Below, piece by piece: positions 51,452-62,242 of a DNA stretch of 64,000 bases; position 1 is the stretch's first letter; each line of letters opens with the position of its first letter. A program made the translations under genes and the position numbers. A model generated the notes under the pieces. It saw only the letters and a program-made list of their open reading frames with translations, was not told the origin of the DNA and ran no database searches. This DNA is from Blautia luti (GTDB lineage Bacteria; Bacillota; Clostridia; Lachnospirales; Lachnospiraceae): NCBI RefSeq assembly GCF_033096465.1, contig NZ_AP028156.1, forward strand, positions 777,501 to 841,500, read 5' to 3'.

Positions 51452-52702
51452 ATGAGCGAAAATTTTGACGAATTAGGAGAACTTGGAGACAGAATAAAAG
51501 AGATCATAGATACAGCGGTTTCCACGAAGGATTACAGGCAGATGACCGAGGATATTAAACAGACAGTAGGACAGACCATAAACAGTACGCTGAATTCTGC
51601 TGTTGATACCGGAAGTGAAGCTATCAGGAATGGTCTGAACAGTATGTTTGGTTCAGGAAATTCCGAGTATCATAATAAGACGAAAGAGTTTGAAGAACGA
51701 CGCAGACGGGAACGTGAACAGGAACGAAAGAAGCAGGAAGAGGAGAAAGCGAAAGAGCGCATGCTGACTCTGTATGACAGGAATACAGGGGGAAGAATGA
51801 AAGGCATGATGCTTGCCATCTCCGGCGGTATCCTTGCCAGTGGCATGGGACTTGGCACACTGGTTCTGTCTATTTTCGGTACAGTGGGACATATGAGTTC
51901 CCTTGTGCTGGGTGGAACCTGTTTCCTGGCAGCAGGAGCACTGGCCGGGGTGGGACTTCTCACTGGCGGCATAAAAAAATTAGGAAAGCTGGAACGTTTC
52001 CAGAAATACATCGGCACACTGGGAACTCACACATACTGTAACTTCGAACAGCTCTCTGCAGCAGTAGGGAAACCTGTGAAATTTGTAAAAAAAGATGTAA
52101 AGAAAATGATCAGTGATGGGTGGTTCCGCCAGGGACATATTGATGCCCAGGAAACCTGTCTGATCACAAGCAACGAAACCTATCAGCAGTATACCCAGAC
52201 CGCGAAGGCGTTGGAAGAGAAGAAACAGGAAGAAGAGAGACGTCAGGCAGACTTTTCCCCGGAGGTTCAGGAAGTTCTGGATAAGGGAAATGAATTTCTG
52301 GATAAGATCCATAAGAGCAATGATGCAATCCCGGGCGTAGAGATTTCTGCCAAGATTTCCAGAATGGAACTGATCGTGGAGAAAATTTTCGAGCGTGCAC
52401 AGAAGCATCCGGAGATTATACCGGATCTGAAAAAGATGATGAATTATTATCTGCCAATGACTGTGAAACTGCTGGATGCGTACGAAGAAATGGACAGGAT
52501 GCCGGTACAGGGGGAGAATATCAAGTCTTCGAAGAAAGAGATCGAGGATACACTGGATACCTTAAACCAGGCATTCGAGAAACTGCTGGATTCTGTATTC
52601 CAGGATACGGCATGGGATGTTTCCAGCGATATTTCCGTACTGCATACACTGCTGGCACAGGAAGGTCTGACAGATGATGATTTCGCGAAGATGAATAAAT
52701 AA
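51452..52702 (+). CDS. XpaC family protein (5-bromo-4-chloroindolyl phosphate hydrolysis family)
   Basis: The 416-aa protein has a polar N-terminus (DRIKEIIDTAVSTKDYRQM), a charged coiled coil (about 75-105, EERRRREREQERKKQEE), two membrane helices (about 115-165), then a soluble helical domain (about 170-416). XpaC-type proteins occur beside TelA throughout Firmicutes; the role of the pair is unsettled. ATG 51452 has GGAGG upstream. telA follows 23 nt later. Confidence 0.85.
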   Translation: MSENFDELGELGDRIKEIIDTAVSTKDYRQMTEDIKQTVGQTINSTLNSAVDTGSEAIRNGLNSMFGSGNSEYHNKTKEFEERRRREREQERKKQEEEKAKERMLTLYDRNTGGRMKGMMLAISGGILASGMGLGTLVLSIFGTVGHMSSLVLGGTCFLAAGALAGVGLLTGGIKKLGKLERFQKYIGTLGTHTYCNFEQLSAAVGKPVKFVKKDVKKMISDGWFRQGHIDAQETCLITSNETYQQYTQTAKALEEKKQEEERRQADFSPEVQEVLDKGNEFLDKIHKSNDAIPGVEISAKISRMELIVEKIFERAQKHPEIIPDLKKMMNYYLPMTVKLLDAYEEMDRMPVQGENIKSSKKEIEDTLDTLNQAFEKLLDSVFQDTAWDVSSDISVLHTLLAQEGLTDDDFAKMNK

Positions 52703-52725
52703 AAGCCTGATCAAAAGGAGAAAAC

Positions 52726-53871
52726 ATGGAAAAAGAGTTTAAGGATTTTGAAATGGAAACACCATCACTGACCCTGGAACCGGATCTTGGCGCAGTGGAA
52801 GAGAAAGAAGAAATTGCAGAAGTCAAACAGCCGGAGAAGGAACCGGAAGCACCGGCACTCACACCAGCAGAACAGAAAATGGTGGAGGAATTTGCTGCAA
52901 AGATTGATATTGAGAATACAAACCAGATCCTTCAGTACGGAGCGGGAACCCAGAAGAAGATGGCAGATTTTTCCGATACAGCACTGGAGAATGTGAAGAT
53001 GCAGGATCTGGGAGAAATCGGGGAGCTGATCACAAATGTGGTCGGAGAACTGAAAGATTTTGAAGCGAAAGAAGAAAGTGGATTCTTCGGATTCTTTAAG
53101 AAACAGTCTTCGAAAATTGAGAATATGAAGAACAAATATGCCAAGGCAGAGGGGAATATTGAAAAGATCACAGATTCTCTTCAGCAGCATCAGGTACGTC
53201 TCCTTAAAGATTCTGCCATGCTGGATAAGATGTATGAGCAGAACCTGAATTATTTTAAAGAACTTACCATGTATATTCTGGCAGGCAAGAAGAAACTGGA
53301 GGAAACAAGAAACGGAAAACTTGCAGAACTGAAGAATAAAGCAGTACTGAGCGGACTTCCGGAGGACGCGCAGGCAGCCAGAGACCTGGATGAGAAATGC
53401 AACCGCTTCGAGAAGAAGCTGCATGATCTGGAACTTACCAGAACCATCGCAATGCAGACTGCACCGCAGATCCGTCTGATTCAGAATAATGATACGGTAA
53501 TGGTAGAGAAGATCCAGACAACCATTGTAAATACCATTCCGTTATGGAAGAGTCAGATGGTACTTGCTCTGGGAATCGCACATTCTGCAGAAGCAGCAAA
53601 GGCCCAGAGACAGGTAACCGATGTTACCAATGAACTTCTGAAAAAGAATGCGGAGATGCTTCATGTGGCAACTGTGGAAACTGCCAAAGAATCTGAACGT
53701 GGAGTAGTGGATATGGAAACCCTTCAGAAGACGAACGCAGACCTGATCCAGACACTGGATGATGTGATGCGCATCCAGATGGAAGGCCGTCAGAAGAGAC
53801 AGGCAGCAGAGATGGAAATGCGCCGTATGGAAGACGAGCTGAAACGAAAACTTCTGGAGATCAGAAAATAA
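52726..53871 (+). CDS. TelA-like toxic anion resistance protein
   Basis: This 381-aa soluble, almost wholly helical protein has an acidic N-terminus (about 1-50), the TelA domain (about 60-370) with a GFFGFFKK motif near residue 120 and the conserved block IRLIQNNDTVMVEKIQTTI near 250. Relatives confer tellurite or other anion resistance or affect antibiotic tolerance; the mechanism is unknown. It is co-transcribed with the XpaC gene. Confidence 0.92.
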   Translation: MEKEFKDFEMETPSLTLEPDLGAVEEKEEIAEVKQPEKEPEAPALTPAEQKMVEEFAAKIDIENTNQILQYGAGTQKKMADFSDTALENVKMQDLGEIGELITNVVGELKDFEAKEESGFFGFFKKQSSKIENMKNKYAKAEGNIEKITDSLQQHQVRLLKDSAMLDKMYEQNLNYFKELTMYILAGKKKLEETRNGKLAELKNKAVLSGLPEDAQAARDLDEKCNRFEKKLHDLELTRTIAMQTAPQIRLIQNNDTVMVEKIQTTIVNTIPLWKSQMVLALGIAHSAEAAKAQRQVTDVTNELLKKNAEMLHVATVETAKESERGVVDMETLQKTNADLIQTLDDVMRIQMEGRQKRQAAEMEMRRMEDELKRKLLEIRK

Positions 53872-53879
53872 AAAGCAAT

Positions 53880-53922
53880 GGAACAGGTGGGAGCTGCCGG
53901 GAATCCGGCCGCTCCTGTTTCT
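53880..53922 (+). terminator. GC-rich hairpin between telA and ispG
   Basis: GGAGCTGCCGG pairs with CCGGCCGCTCC around GAAT, with outer AACAG/CTGTT. The T tract is weak (TGTTTCTG), so it may only partly terminate. Confidence 0.6.
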
Positions 53923-53952
53923 GACAGGAATGTTAAAAGAAAAGAGGAAATT

Positions 53953-55008
53953 ATGTACAGAGATCATACAAAAGTCATCCGGATCGGTGACAGAAAAATC
54001 GGTGGCGGCAATCCCGTTTTAATCCAGTCCATGACCAACACCAAGACTGAGGACGTAGAGCAGACCGTAGCCCAGATCCTTGCCCTGGAGCAGGCAGGAT
54101 GCGACATTATCCGCTGCGCAGTACCAACTATGGAAGCGGCGAAAGCATTAAAAGAGGTCAAGAAGCAGATCCATATTCCACTGGTAGCAGACATTCATTT
54201 CGACTATCGTCTGGCTATCGCAGCGATGGAAAACGGCGCGGACAAGATCCGTATCAACCCGGGAAATATCGGAAGCACAGAGCGTATCAAAGCAGTTGTA
54301 GACGTAGCGAAAGAACGTGGAATCCCGATCCGTGTCGGTGTAAACAGTGGTTCTCTTGAGAAAGAACTTGTGGAAAAATACCACGGAGTTACAGCAGAAG
54401 GCCTGGTGGAAAGCGCACTGGATAAAGTACACATTATCGAAGAGTTAGGTTATGATAATCTGGTCATCAGCATCAAATCTTCTGATGTCCTTATGTGTGC
54501 AAAAGCCCATGAACTCATCGCAGAGAAAACAAACTATCCGCTCCATGTAGGGATCACAGAAGCCGGAACTCTTTATTCCGGAAATATCAAATCCGCTATC
54601 GGTCTGGGAATCATCCTGAATCAGGGAATCGGTGACACGATCCGTGTATCTCTCACAGGTGCACCGCTGGAAGAAATCAAATCCGCGAAACGTATCCTGA
54701 AGACATTAGGCCTTCGCAAAGGCGGCGTAGAAGTGGTATCATGTCCAACCTGCGGCCGTACGCAGATCGACCTGATCGGCCTTGCAAACCAGGTAGAAAC
54801 CATGGTACAGGACATCCCGCTTGACATCAAAGTCGCAGTTATGGGATGTGTCGTAAACGGACCTGGAGAAGCGAAAGAGGCAGATATCGGAATCGCAGGT
54901 GGAGTGGGTGTCGGACTTCTGATCAAACACGGTGAGATCATACAGAAAGTTCCGGAAGACCAGTTATTGGAAACTTTGCGTCAGGAACTTCTGAACTGGA
55001 AAGAATAG
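53953..55008 (+). CDS. ispG: 4-hydroxy-3-methylbut-2-en-1-yl diphosphate synthase (IspG/GcpE)
   Basis: The 351-aa [4Fe-4S] enzyme of the methylerythritol phosphate pathway has an N-terminal TIM barrel (VLIQSMTNT, VADIHFDYRLA, RINPGNIG). Cluster cysteines lie in SCPTCGRTQ (near 265) and GCVVNGPGE (near 297). ATG 53953 has AGAGGAAA upstream. It is followed by polC after 108 nt. Other pathway genes are not in the window. Confidence 0.97.
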   Translation: MYRDHTKVIRIGDRKIGGGNPVLIQSMTNTKTEDVEQTVAQILALEQAGCDIIRCAVPTMEAAKALKEVKKQIHIPLVADIHFDYRLAIAAMENGADKIRINPGNIGSTERIKAVVDVAKERGIPIRVGVNSGSLEKELVEKYHGVTAEGLVESALDKVHIIEELGYDNLVISIKSSDVLMCAKAHELIAEKTNYPLHVGITEAGTLYSGNIKSAIGLGIILNQGIGDTIRVSLTGAPLEEIKSAKRILKTLGLRKGGVEVVSCPTCGRTQIDLIGLANQVETMVQDIPLDIKVAVMGCVVNGPGEAKEADIGIAGGVGVGLLIKHGEIIQKVPEDQLLETLRQELLNWKE

Positions 55009-55116
55009 ACCAGTGTTATTTGTACAGTAAGATTTTGAAAATCCCTGAGAAGTGATTTGGGGGAGTTGAAACAGGAACGGTATCTGTTTCAGTTGGAATA
55101 ACGAGGAGATTTTATT

Positions 55117-58100
55117 TTGGAAAAAGACTTTTTTGATGTATTTCCCAATTTAAAAGTGAAGAAAGAACTAGAAGAATTACTGGAAATGGTATATGTGACC
55201 AGGGTTTCCTGCAATCCTTCCAAAACACATATCTGGGTCTATATAAAAAGTGAACGCTGGATCCACAAGAAGTATATTTTTGCACTGGAAGACCAGATCG
55301 AGCGCCAGCTTTTTGCCGGGCTTGGCGTGACGGTTACTGTCATCGAGAAGTTCCGTCTTTCAGGCCAGTATACTCCGCAGAATTTTCTGGATACCTACAG
55401 ATCCAGTATGGAACTGGAACTGCGCAATTACAACATGCTGGAATACAACATGTTCAAGCAGGCGCAGATTTCTTTTCCTGGAGAGCATGACCTTCATATG
55501 ATCCTTCCTGACTCTGTAATTGCCAGAGAAAAGAGCGACATTCTGATCGAGTATCTGCAGAAAGTTTTCTGCGAGAGATGCGGAATGGATTTAAAAGTAG
55601 AACTGGAATTCACAGAAACCCAGGAGAGTAAATACCGAAAGAATGCGGCAGTCCAGATCGCGCAGGAAGTGGAGAATGTCATCCGTCATGCGAAAATGAA
55701 TGCAAAAAGTGAGGAAACCGATCAGTCCGAAGAGGCTGGAAGTGATAACAAAAAAACAGAAAAGAATGCTGAGAAACCGCAGCAGGAGAAGAAGGATAAG
55801 AAAGCAGCTTTTGGCGACCGCAAGGACAAGAAAGGCGATTTCCGAGGCGGATTTCGAAGGGACAGCAACCCGGATGTTATCTATGGAAGAGACTTCGAAG
55901 GCGAACCTGTTGCACTGGAAAGTATTACAGGTGAGATGGGTGAAGTGATCGTCCGCGGACAGGTTATGGATGTGGAAGCAAGAGAAATCCGTAATGAAAA
56001 GACCATCCTGATCTTCCCGATTACAGACTTCACAGACAGTATTGTAGTAAAGATGTTTCTGCGAAATGAGCAGGTGCCGGAAGTGACAGAGCATGTAAAG
56101 AAAGGCGCATTCCTGAAATTCCGTGGCGTAACAACCGTAGACCGATTCGACAGTGAACTTACCATTGCATCCATCGCAGGAATCAAAAAGATTGCCAACT
56201 TTACCACATCCCGAGTAGACACCAGCCCACAGAAACGTGTAGAGCTTCACTGCCATACAAAGATGAGCGATATGGACGGTGTTACAGATGCCAAATCTCT
56301 GGTAAAGCGTGCATATGAATGGGGACATCCTGCCATTGCCATCACAGACCACGGCGTTGTCCAGGCATTCCCTGAGGCGAACCACTGCTTCGATGCATGG
56401 GGCGGATGTGTCCCGAAGGATTCTGATTTCAAGGTCCTGTATGGTATGGAGGGTTATCTGGTAGATGACTTAAAAGGTATGGTTACTAATGGAAAAGGCC
56501 AGAAGCTGGACGGCAGATTTGTAGTCTTTGATATCGAGACCACCGGATTCTCCTCCCTGACCTGTCACATCATAGAGATTGGTGCAGTACTGGTAGAGAA
56601 TGGTGAGATTACGGACCATTTTTCAACATTTGTAAACCCCAAAGTTCCGATTCCGTTCCGTATCGAACAGCTTACCAGCATCAATGACAGCATGGTCATG
56701 GATGCTCCGACCATCGAAGAGGTTCTGCCGGAGTTCCTTGAATTCAGCAAGGGTGCAGTGATGGTTGCACACAATGCAGACTTCGATATGGGATTCATTA
56801 TGAAGAACTGCGACAGACTGGAAATCGAACATGATTTTACCTATGTAGATACTGTAGGTATGGCACGTTTCCTGCTTCCTGCATTGAACAGATTCAAATT
56901 GGATACCGTAGCAAAGGCAGTAGGGGTTTCTCTGGACAACCATCACCGAGCGGTGGACGATGCTGCCTGCACTGCAGAGATTTTTGTTAAATTCGTAAAG
57001 ATGCTGGCAGACCGTGATATCCTTGATGTGGATGAGCTGAACAAGCAGGGGGCAGTTTCTGCTAATACTATTAAGAAACTGCCAACATACCATGTAATTA
57101 TTTTTGCCAGAAATGAAACCGGCCGTATTAATCTGTATAAACTGGTGAGCCAGTCTCATCTGAAATACTATCACAGACGTCCCCGTGTACCAAAGAGTAT
57201 CCTGCAGAAATATCGCGATGGACTTCTGGTAGGAAGTGCCTGCGAGGCGGGAGAACTGTATCAGGCATTACTGCGAAATGCACCTGAGACAGAGATCGCC
57301 AGACTGGTAAATTTCTATGATTATCTGGAAATCCAGCCCATCGGAAATAATAAATTTATGCTCGCAGATGACAAGCACGATATGATCAATTCCGAGGAAG
57401 ATTTACGAGAAATGAACCGCAGGATCGTGAAGCTGGGTGAACAGTTTAAGAAGCCTGTAGTGGCAACCTGCGACGTGCATTTCATGGACCCGCAGGATGA
57501 AGTTTACCGACGGATCATCATGGCAGGAAGCGGCTTCTCGGATGCAGATGAACAGGCACCTCTGTATCTGCGTACCACCGAGGAAATGCTGGAAGAATTT
57601 GCTTATCTCGGAAGCGAGAAAGCAGAAGAAGTAGTTATTACAAACACCAATAAGATTGCTGATATGATCGAGAAAATCTCTCCGATCCATCCGGATAAAT
57701 TCCCTCCGGTCATCGAGAATTCCGACCAGGATCTGAAGAATATCTGCTTTACCAAAGCACACGAAATGTATGGAGATCCATTGCCTGAAATTGTAGAGAG
57801 CCGCCTGGATCGAGAACTGAACTCAATTATTTCCAACGGATATGCCGTAATGTATATCATTGCCCAGAAGCTTGTATGGAAGTCAAATGAGGATGGATAT
57901 CTTGTAGGTTCCCGAGGATCTGTAGGATCTTCTTTGGCAGCGACTATGTCCGGTATCACAGAGGTAAATCCTCTTCCACCACACTATCTCTGCCCGAATC
58001 CGGACTGCAAATACAGTGATTTCGATTCACCGGAAGTAAAGAAATATGCAGGTATGGCAGGGTGCGATATGCCTGACAAGATCTGCCCGAAGTGCGGAAC

Positions 58101-59604
58101 GAAGATGAAGAAAGAGGGATTTGATATTCCGTTCGAAACGTTCCTTGGATTCAAGGGGGATAAAGAGCCGGATATCGACCTTAACTTCTCCGGTGAATAC
58201 CAGGCAAATGCCCACAGATACACAGAGGTTATCTTTGGTAAGGGCCAGACATTCAAAGCAGGAACCATCGGTACCCTTGCGGAGAAAACTGCGTTCGGTT
58301 ATGTGAAGAACTATTTTGAGGAGCGCGGTGTGCATAAACGTTACTGCGAAATCAACCGTATTGTACAGGGATGCACCGGTGTTCGCCGTACCACAGGACA
58401 GCATCCGGGAGGTATCATTGTACTTCCGGTGGGCGAGGAAATCGAGAAATTTACTCCTGTTCAGCATCCTGCGAACGATGTAAACAGTGACATTATCACC
58501 ACACATTTTGATTACCATTCCATTGACGGAAATCTGCTGAAACTGGATATACTGGGACACGATGATCCGACTATGATCCGAATGTTGGAAGACCTGACAG
58601 GCATCAGTGCGAGAGATGTTCCGCTGGACCAGAAAGATGTCATGTCTCTGTTTGCCAGTACAAAAGCGCTTAATATTGAGCCGGAATCCATCGGTGGATG
58701 TAAGCTTGGATGTCTGGGAATTCCGGAGTTTGGTACTGATTTTGCCATGCAGATGCTTATTGATACCAAGCCGAAATACTTCTCAGACCTGATCCGTATT
58801 GCAGGACTTTCCCATGGTACGGACGTATGGCTTGGCAATGCCCAGGTGCTGATCCAGGAGGGAAAAGCAACCATTTCCACGGCCATCTGTACCCGAGATG
58901 ACATCATGATCTACCTCATCGGTAAAGGGGTAGAGAGTGGTCTGGCATTTACGATCATGGAGAGTGTCCGTAAGGGGAAAGGTCTCCGTGATGAGTGGAT
59001 CGCGACCATGAAAGAACACGACGTACCGGACTGGTATATCTGGTCCTGTAAGCTGATCAAGTACATGTTCCCGAAAGCTCATGCTGCGGCATATGTTATG
59101 ATGGCGTACCGAATCGCATGGTATAAAGTGTTCCAGCCATTGGCGTATTATGCGGCATATTTCAGTATCCGTGCCACCGCGTTTTCCTATGAACTGATGT
59201 GTATGGGTAAGGAACGTCTGGAATATTACATGGCAGAGATCCGTAAAAAAGGCGATGCCGTCTCCAAGAAAGAGCAGGATACCCTGAAAGATATGCGTAT
59301 TGTACAGGAGATGTACGCGCGAGGTTTCGAATTTGTACCGATTGACCTTTACACAGCCAAAGCCCAGCGATTCCAGATCGTAGACGGCAAACTGATGCCG
59401 TCCCTTGCGACTATCGACGGACTTGGGGATAAGGCGGCAGACGCTGTCGTAGATGCCGCAAAACAGGGCAAATTCCTGTCAAAAGACGACTTCCGCGACA
59501 GAACGAAAGTCAGTAAAACAGTTATTGATCTGATGGATGATCTGAAGCTGTTCGGAGATATTCCGCAGTCCAATCAGATGTCATTATTTGATTTTACAGG
59601 TTGA
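55117..59604 (+). CDS. polC: DNA polymerase III alpha subunit, Gram-positive PolC type
   Basis: The 1495-aa replicative polymerase has an N-terminal domain (to about 255, with a Lys/Glu-rich stretch at about 195-245), an OB fold (about 260-365), PHP domain (from about 373, ELHCHTKMSD, ITDHG), inserted 3'-5' exonuclease (from about 468, FDIETTGF, HNADFDMGF), zinc-binding cysteines (about 957-995, CPNPDCKY and CPKCGTKM), and the polymerase core (DIDLNFSGEYQ near 1018). The start is TTG 55117 with GAGGAG 8 nt upstream. Length and order are normal for PolC. Confidence 0.97.
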   Translation: MEKDFFDVFPNLKVKKELEELLEMVYVTRVSCNPSKTHIWVYIKSERWIHKKYIFALEDQIERQLFAGLGVTVTVIEKFRLSGQYTPQNFLDTYRSSMELELRNYNMLEYNMFKQAQISFPGEHDLHMILPDSVIAREKSDILIEYLQKVFCERCGMDLKVELEFTETQESKYRKNAAVQIAQEVENVIRHAKMNAKSEETDQSEEAGSDNKKTEKNAEKPQQEKKDKKAAFGDRKDKKGDFRGGFRRDSNPDVIYGRDFEGEPVALESITGEMGEVIVRGQVMDVEAREIRNEKTILIFPITDFTDSIVVKMFLRNEQVPEVTEHVKKGAFLKFRGVTTVDRFDSELTIASIAGIKKIANFTTSRVDTSPQKRVELHCHTKMSDMDGVTDAKSLVKRAYEWGHPAIAITDHGVVQAFPEANHCFDAWGGCVPKDSDFKVLYGMEGYLVDDLKGMVTNGKGQKLDGRFVVFDIETTGFSSLTCHIIEIGAVLVENGEITDHFSTFVNPKVPIPFRIEQLTSINDSMVMDAPTIEEVLPEFLEFSKGAVMVAHNADFDMGFIMKNCDRLEIEHDFTYVDTVGMARFLLPALNRFKLDTVAKAVGVSLDNHHRAVDDAACTAEIFVKFVKMLADRDILDVDELNKQGAVSANTIKKLPTYHVIIFARNETGRINLYKLVSQSHLKYYHRRPRVPKSILQKYRDGLLVGSACEAGELYQALLRNAPETEIARLVNFYDYLEIQPIGNNKFMLADDKHDMINSEEDLREMNRRIVKLGEQFKKPVVATCDVHFMDPQDEVYRRIIMAGSGFSDADEQAPLYLRTTEEMLEEFAYLGSEKAEEVVITNTNKIADMIEKISPIHPDKFPPVIENSDQDLKNICFTKAHEMYGDPLPEIVESRLDRELNSIISNGYAVMYIIAQKLVWKSNEDGYLVGSRGSVGSSLAATMSGITEVNPLPPHYLCPNPDCKYSDFDSPEVKKYAGMAGCDMPDKICPKCGTKMKKEGFDIPFETFLGFKGDKEPDIDLNFSGEYQANAHRYTEVIFGKGQTFKAGTIGTLAEKTAFGYVKNYFEERGVHKRYCEINRIVQGCTGVRRTTGQHPGGIIVLPVGEEIEKFTPVQHPANDVNSDIITTHFDYHSIDGNLLKLDILGHDDPTMIRMLEDLTGISARDVPLDQKDVMSLFASTKALNIEPESIGGCKLGCLGIPEFGTDFAMQMLIDTKPKYFSDLIRIAGLSHGTDVWLGNAQVLIQEGKATISTAICTRDDIMIYLIGKGVESGLAFTIMESVRKGKGLRDEWIATMKEHDVPDWYIWSCKLIKYMFPKAHAAAYVMMAYRIAWYKVFQPLAYYAAYFSIRATAFSYELMCMGKERLEYYMAEIRKKGDAVSKKEQDTLKDMRIVQEMYARGFEFVPIDLYTAKAQRFQIVDGKLMPSLATIDGLGDKAADAVVDAAKQGKFLSKDDFRDRTKVSKTVIDLMDDLKLFGDIPQSNQMSLFDFTG

Positions 59605-59629
59605 TTTTTCATGCCAACAGGAGATGAAT

Positions 59630-61585
59630 ATGAGAAAAGAAGAATTAAGATATTTACAGAGACTTGCAGAGATTTACCCTACAATTGGGAAGGCATCCAC
59701 GGAGATCATCAATCTCCAGTCCATCCTGAATCTGCCGAAAGGAACCGAGCATTTCATGTCTGATCTCCACGGCGAATATCAAGCATTTTCCCATGTGCTG
59801 CGAAACGGTTCCGGGGCAGTCAGAAAGAAGATCGATGATGTATTCGGTCATACTCTTGGAAATAATGACAAGCGTTCTCTTGCGACCTTGGTCTACTATC
59901 CAAGGGAGAAAATGGACCTGGTCAAAGAAACAGAGGAGGACATGGAAAATTGGTACAAGATCACCCTGTACCGCCTTATCGAAATCTGCAAAACGACCGC
60001 GTCCAAGTACACCAGATCCAAGGTACGCAAGGCACTTCCGGCAGATTATGCCTATGTGATCGAAGAACTGATCACAGAGAAAGCAGAGGTTCTGGACAAA
60101 GAAGCCTACTATGATTCTATTGTAAATACGATCATTCAGATCGGCGGTGCAGAGAACTTTATCATTGCTCTGGCTGAACTGATCCAGAGGCTGGTAGTGG
60201 ATCATCTGCATATTCTGGGAGACATTTACGACAGGGGACCTGCACCTCATTTTATTATGGACCGCCTGATGGAATATCATTCCCTGGACATCCAGTGGGG
60301 AAATCATGACGTGGTATGGATGGGAGCTGCAGCAGGGCAGAAGGCCTGCATTGCAACAGTTCTACGAAACAGTATCCGTTATGGAAATCTGGATATTCTG
60401 GAGGACGGATACGGGATCAATCTGCTGCCTCTGGCTACTTTTGCCATGGAAGCGTATAAGGACGATCCCTGTGAGATCTTTGCCATGAAGGGGGCTTCCA
60501 ACTATAATAATCTGGAAGCAGAGCTGGGCAAAAAAATGCACAAAGCTATCGCCATCATCCAGTTTAAATTAGAAGGAAAACTGGTAAAAAAACACAAGGA
60601 ATTTCAGATGGAAGACAGAGCATTGTTGCATCGGATCGATCCGGAAAAAGGAACCATCACCCTGCCGGATGGCAAGGTCTATCCTCTGCGGGATAACAGC
60701 TTTCCTACTGTGGACTGGAAGCACCCTTATGAGCTTACAGATGGTGAGAAAGAAGTGATGGGCAAGCTGTCTTCTGCATTCAGAAACTGTGAAAAACTTC
60801 AGAATCATATCCGCCTTTTACTTGACATGGGCGGCCTGTATAAGGTATATAATGGGAATCTGCTGTTTCATGGAAGTATTCCGCTGAACGAAGACGGAAC
60901 CTTCCGGGAAGTACAGATTTATGGAAAGAGTTATAAAGGAAAAGCCCTGTACGATGCACTGGAAGCCTATGTGCGCAGAGCATTTTATGCAGTGGGCAAA
61001 GAGGAACAGAAAAAAGGCAAAGATATCATGTGGTATATTTGGGCTGCACCGGATTCTCCGCTGTTCGGCAAGAGCAAGATGAGTACGTTTGAACGATATT
61101 ATATTGAGGACCCGGCTACACATGTGGAGAAAAAGAATGCTTACTACCGCCTGTGGGAGAATGAAGAAGTAGTGGATAATATGCTGCGGGAATTCGGACT
61201 GGATCCTGCAGAAGGACACATTATCAACGGCCATGTTCCGGTTCACCAGAGTGAGGGAGAAAGCCCTGTGAAGTGTAATGGAAAGGTCATTGTCATTGAC
61301 GGCGGATTCTGTAAAGCATACCGCAAAGTAACAGGAATCGCAGGATATACGCTGATCTATAATTCCTACGGCCTCACTCTGTCTGCACATGAGCCTTTCA
61401 CATCCAAGACAGATGCAGTGGCAAAAGAGACCGATATCGTATCCAACCGTGTGGCTGTCCGGTATATGGCGAGACGGCAGCTGGTGGGAGATACAGACAC
61501 TGGTCATGCGCTGAAAGAGAGAATCCAGGAACTGATGCAGCTTCTGGATGCATACCGTAAGGGAATTATCAAAGAAAAGAAATAA
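59630..61585 (+). CDS. fbp: Fructose-1,6-bisphosphatase, class III
   Basis: The 651-aa protein is the Firmicutes-type FBPase, a calcineurin-like metallophosphatase unrelated to class I. Metal motifs are MSDLHGEY (near 42), GDIYDRGP (near 200), GNHDVVWMG (near 223), and the distal HVPV and INGHV. The reaction is fructose-1,6-bisphosphate to fructose-6-phosphate for gluconeogenesis. ATG 59630 has AGGAG 7 nt upstream. It begins 25 nt after polC and may share its transcript. Confidence 0.95.
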   Translation: MRKEELRYLQRLAEIYPTIGKASTEIINLQSILNLPKGTEHFMSDLHGEYQAFSHVLRNGSGAVRKKIDDVFGHTLGNNDKRSLATLVYYPREKMDLVKETEEDMENWYKITLYRLIEICKTTASKYTRSKVRKALPADYAYVIEELITEKAEVLDKEAYYDSIVNTIIQIGGAENFIIALAELIQRLVVDHLHILGDIYDRGPAPHFIMDRLMEYHSLDIQWGNHDVVWMGAAAGQKACIATVLRNSIRYGNLDILEDGYGINLLPLATFAMEAYKDDPCEIFAMKGASNYNNLEAELGKKMHKAIAIIQFKLEGKLVKKHKEFQMEDRALLHRIDPEKGTITLPDGKVYPLRDNSFPTVDWKHPYELTDGEKEVMGKLSSAFRNCEKLQNHIRLLLDMGGLYKVYNGNLLFHGSIPLNEDGTFREVQIYGKSYKGKALYDALEAYVRRAFYAVGKEEQKKGKDIMWYIWAAPDSPLFGKSKMSTFERYYIEDPATHVEKKNAYYRLWENEEVVDNMLREFGLDPAEGHIINGHVPVHQSEGESPVKCNGKVIVIDGGFCKAYRKVTGIAGYTLIYNSYGLTLSAHEPFTSKTDAVAKETDIVSNRVAVRYMARRQLVGDTDTGHALKERIQELMQLLDAYRKGIIKEKK

Positions 61586-61620
61586 AAACGGAAATAACGA
61601 AAAAGAGGAGACGTGTAAGT

Positions 61621-62217
61621 TTGTCGGTAAAGAACAGAAAGAATACAGAGAAAAAAAGAAGAATACTGAAAAGGCTGCTTGTAGTGATGATCATTTTATT
61701 TCTGCTGACAGGGCTGACAGGGATCGGCCTGGTCCATCTGCAGAACAGCAGGGACAGGGCTCAGCGAAAAGAAGAAGCTATCGCAGCACTGGAAAGTGTG
61801 CCGACGATCACACCGACTCCTGTTGCAACGGTAACGCCTACGCCTACCCCTGTTCCTACAGCAACGCCTACGCCAGTGATCACCAGAGAACCTGCATTTA
61901 ATCCGGAAGATTATATTGGAACCTGGTACAGCACCAACGGAAGAGTGACAGTACAGATCACCAAGCTCACGGAGAAATCCATTACCTTTACCTATACGCA
62001 GGTAAATAAAAAAGGAACTGCAGTCTGTGAGGCAAGTGCGAAGAAGTCTGTGGCAGGAAACGCAGCCAGAGTGTCTTTTACGGATTCTCTGGGAAACAAG
62101 GCAAAGGGGTATTTCACCTTTGACAATGGTATGCTTTATGTGAAAATCAAAACAACAAAGAAAGCAGAAGGAGCAGGGGTGAAGCCGTCTGTGGACTGCA
62201 TTATGGTGCGGGGATAA
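61621..62217 (+). CDS. Membrane-anchored protein with Thr-Pro linker, unknown function
   Basis: The 198-aa protein has a Lys/Arg-rich start, one membrane helix (about 20-40, LLVVMIILFLLTGLTGIGLV), a Thr/Pro linker (about 60-92, PTPVATVTPTPTPVPT) and a C-terminal beta-rich domain (about 98-198) resembling small lipocalin-like surface domains (YIGTWYSTNGRVTV). A TTG start at 61621 has AGAGGAG about 13 nt upstream, which is somewhat long. It lies 35 nt after fbp and is probably exported and cell-surface attached. Confidence 0.7.
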   Translation: MSVKNRKNTEKKRRILKRLLVVMIILFLLTGLTGIGLVHLQNSRDRAQRKEEAIAALESVPTITPTPVATVTPTPTPVPTATPTPVITREPAFNPEDYIGTWYSTNGRVTVQITKLTEKSITFTYTQVNKKGTAVCEASAKKSVAGNAARVSFTDSLGNKAKGYFTFDNGMLYVKIKTTKKAEGAGVKPSVDCIMVRG

Positions 62218-62242
62218 ACCGGCCTGCACTGTTTATACAATA

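Noticed and set aside
61548..61901. A 117-codon plus-strand frame overlapping fbp and the Thr-Pro protein gene
   Set aside because: It is out of frame with both better-supported genes and has no domain.
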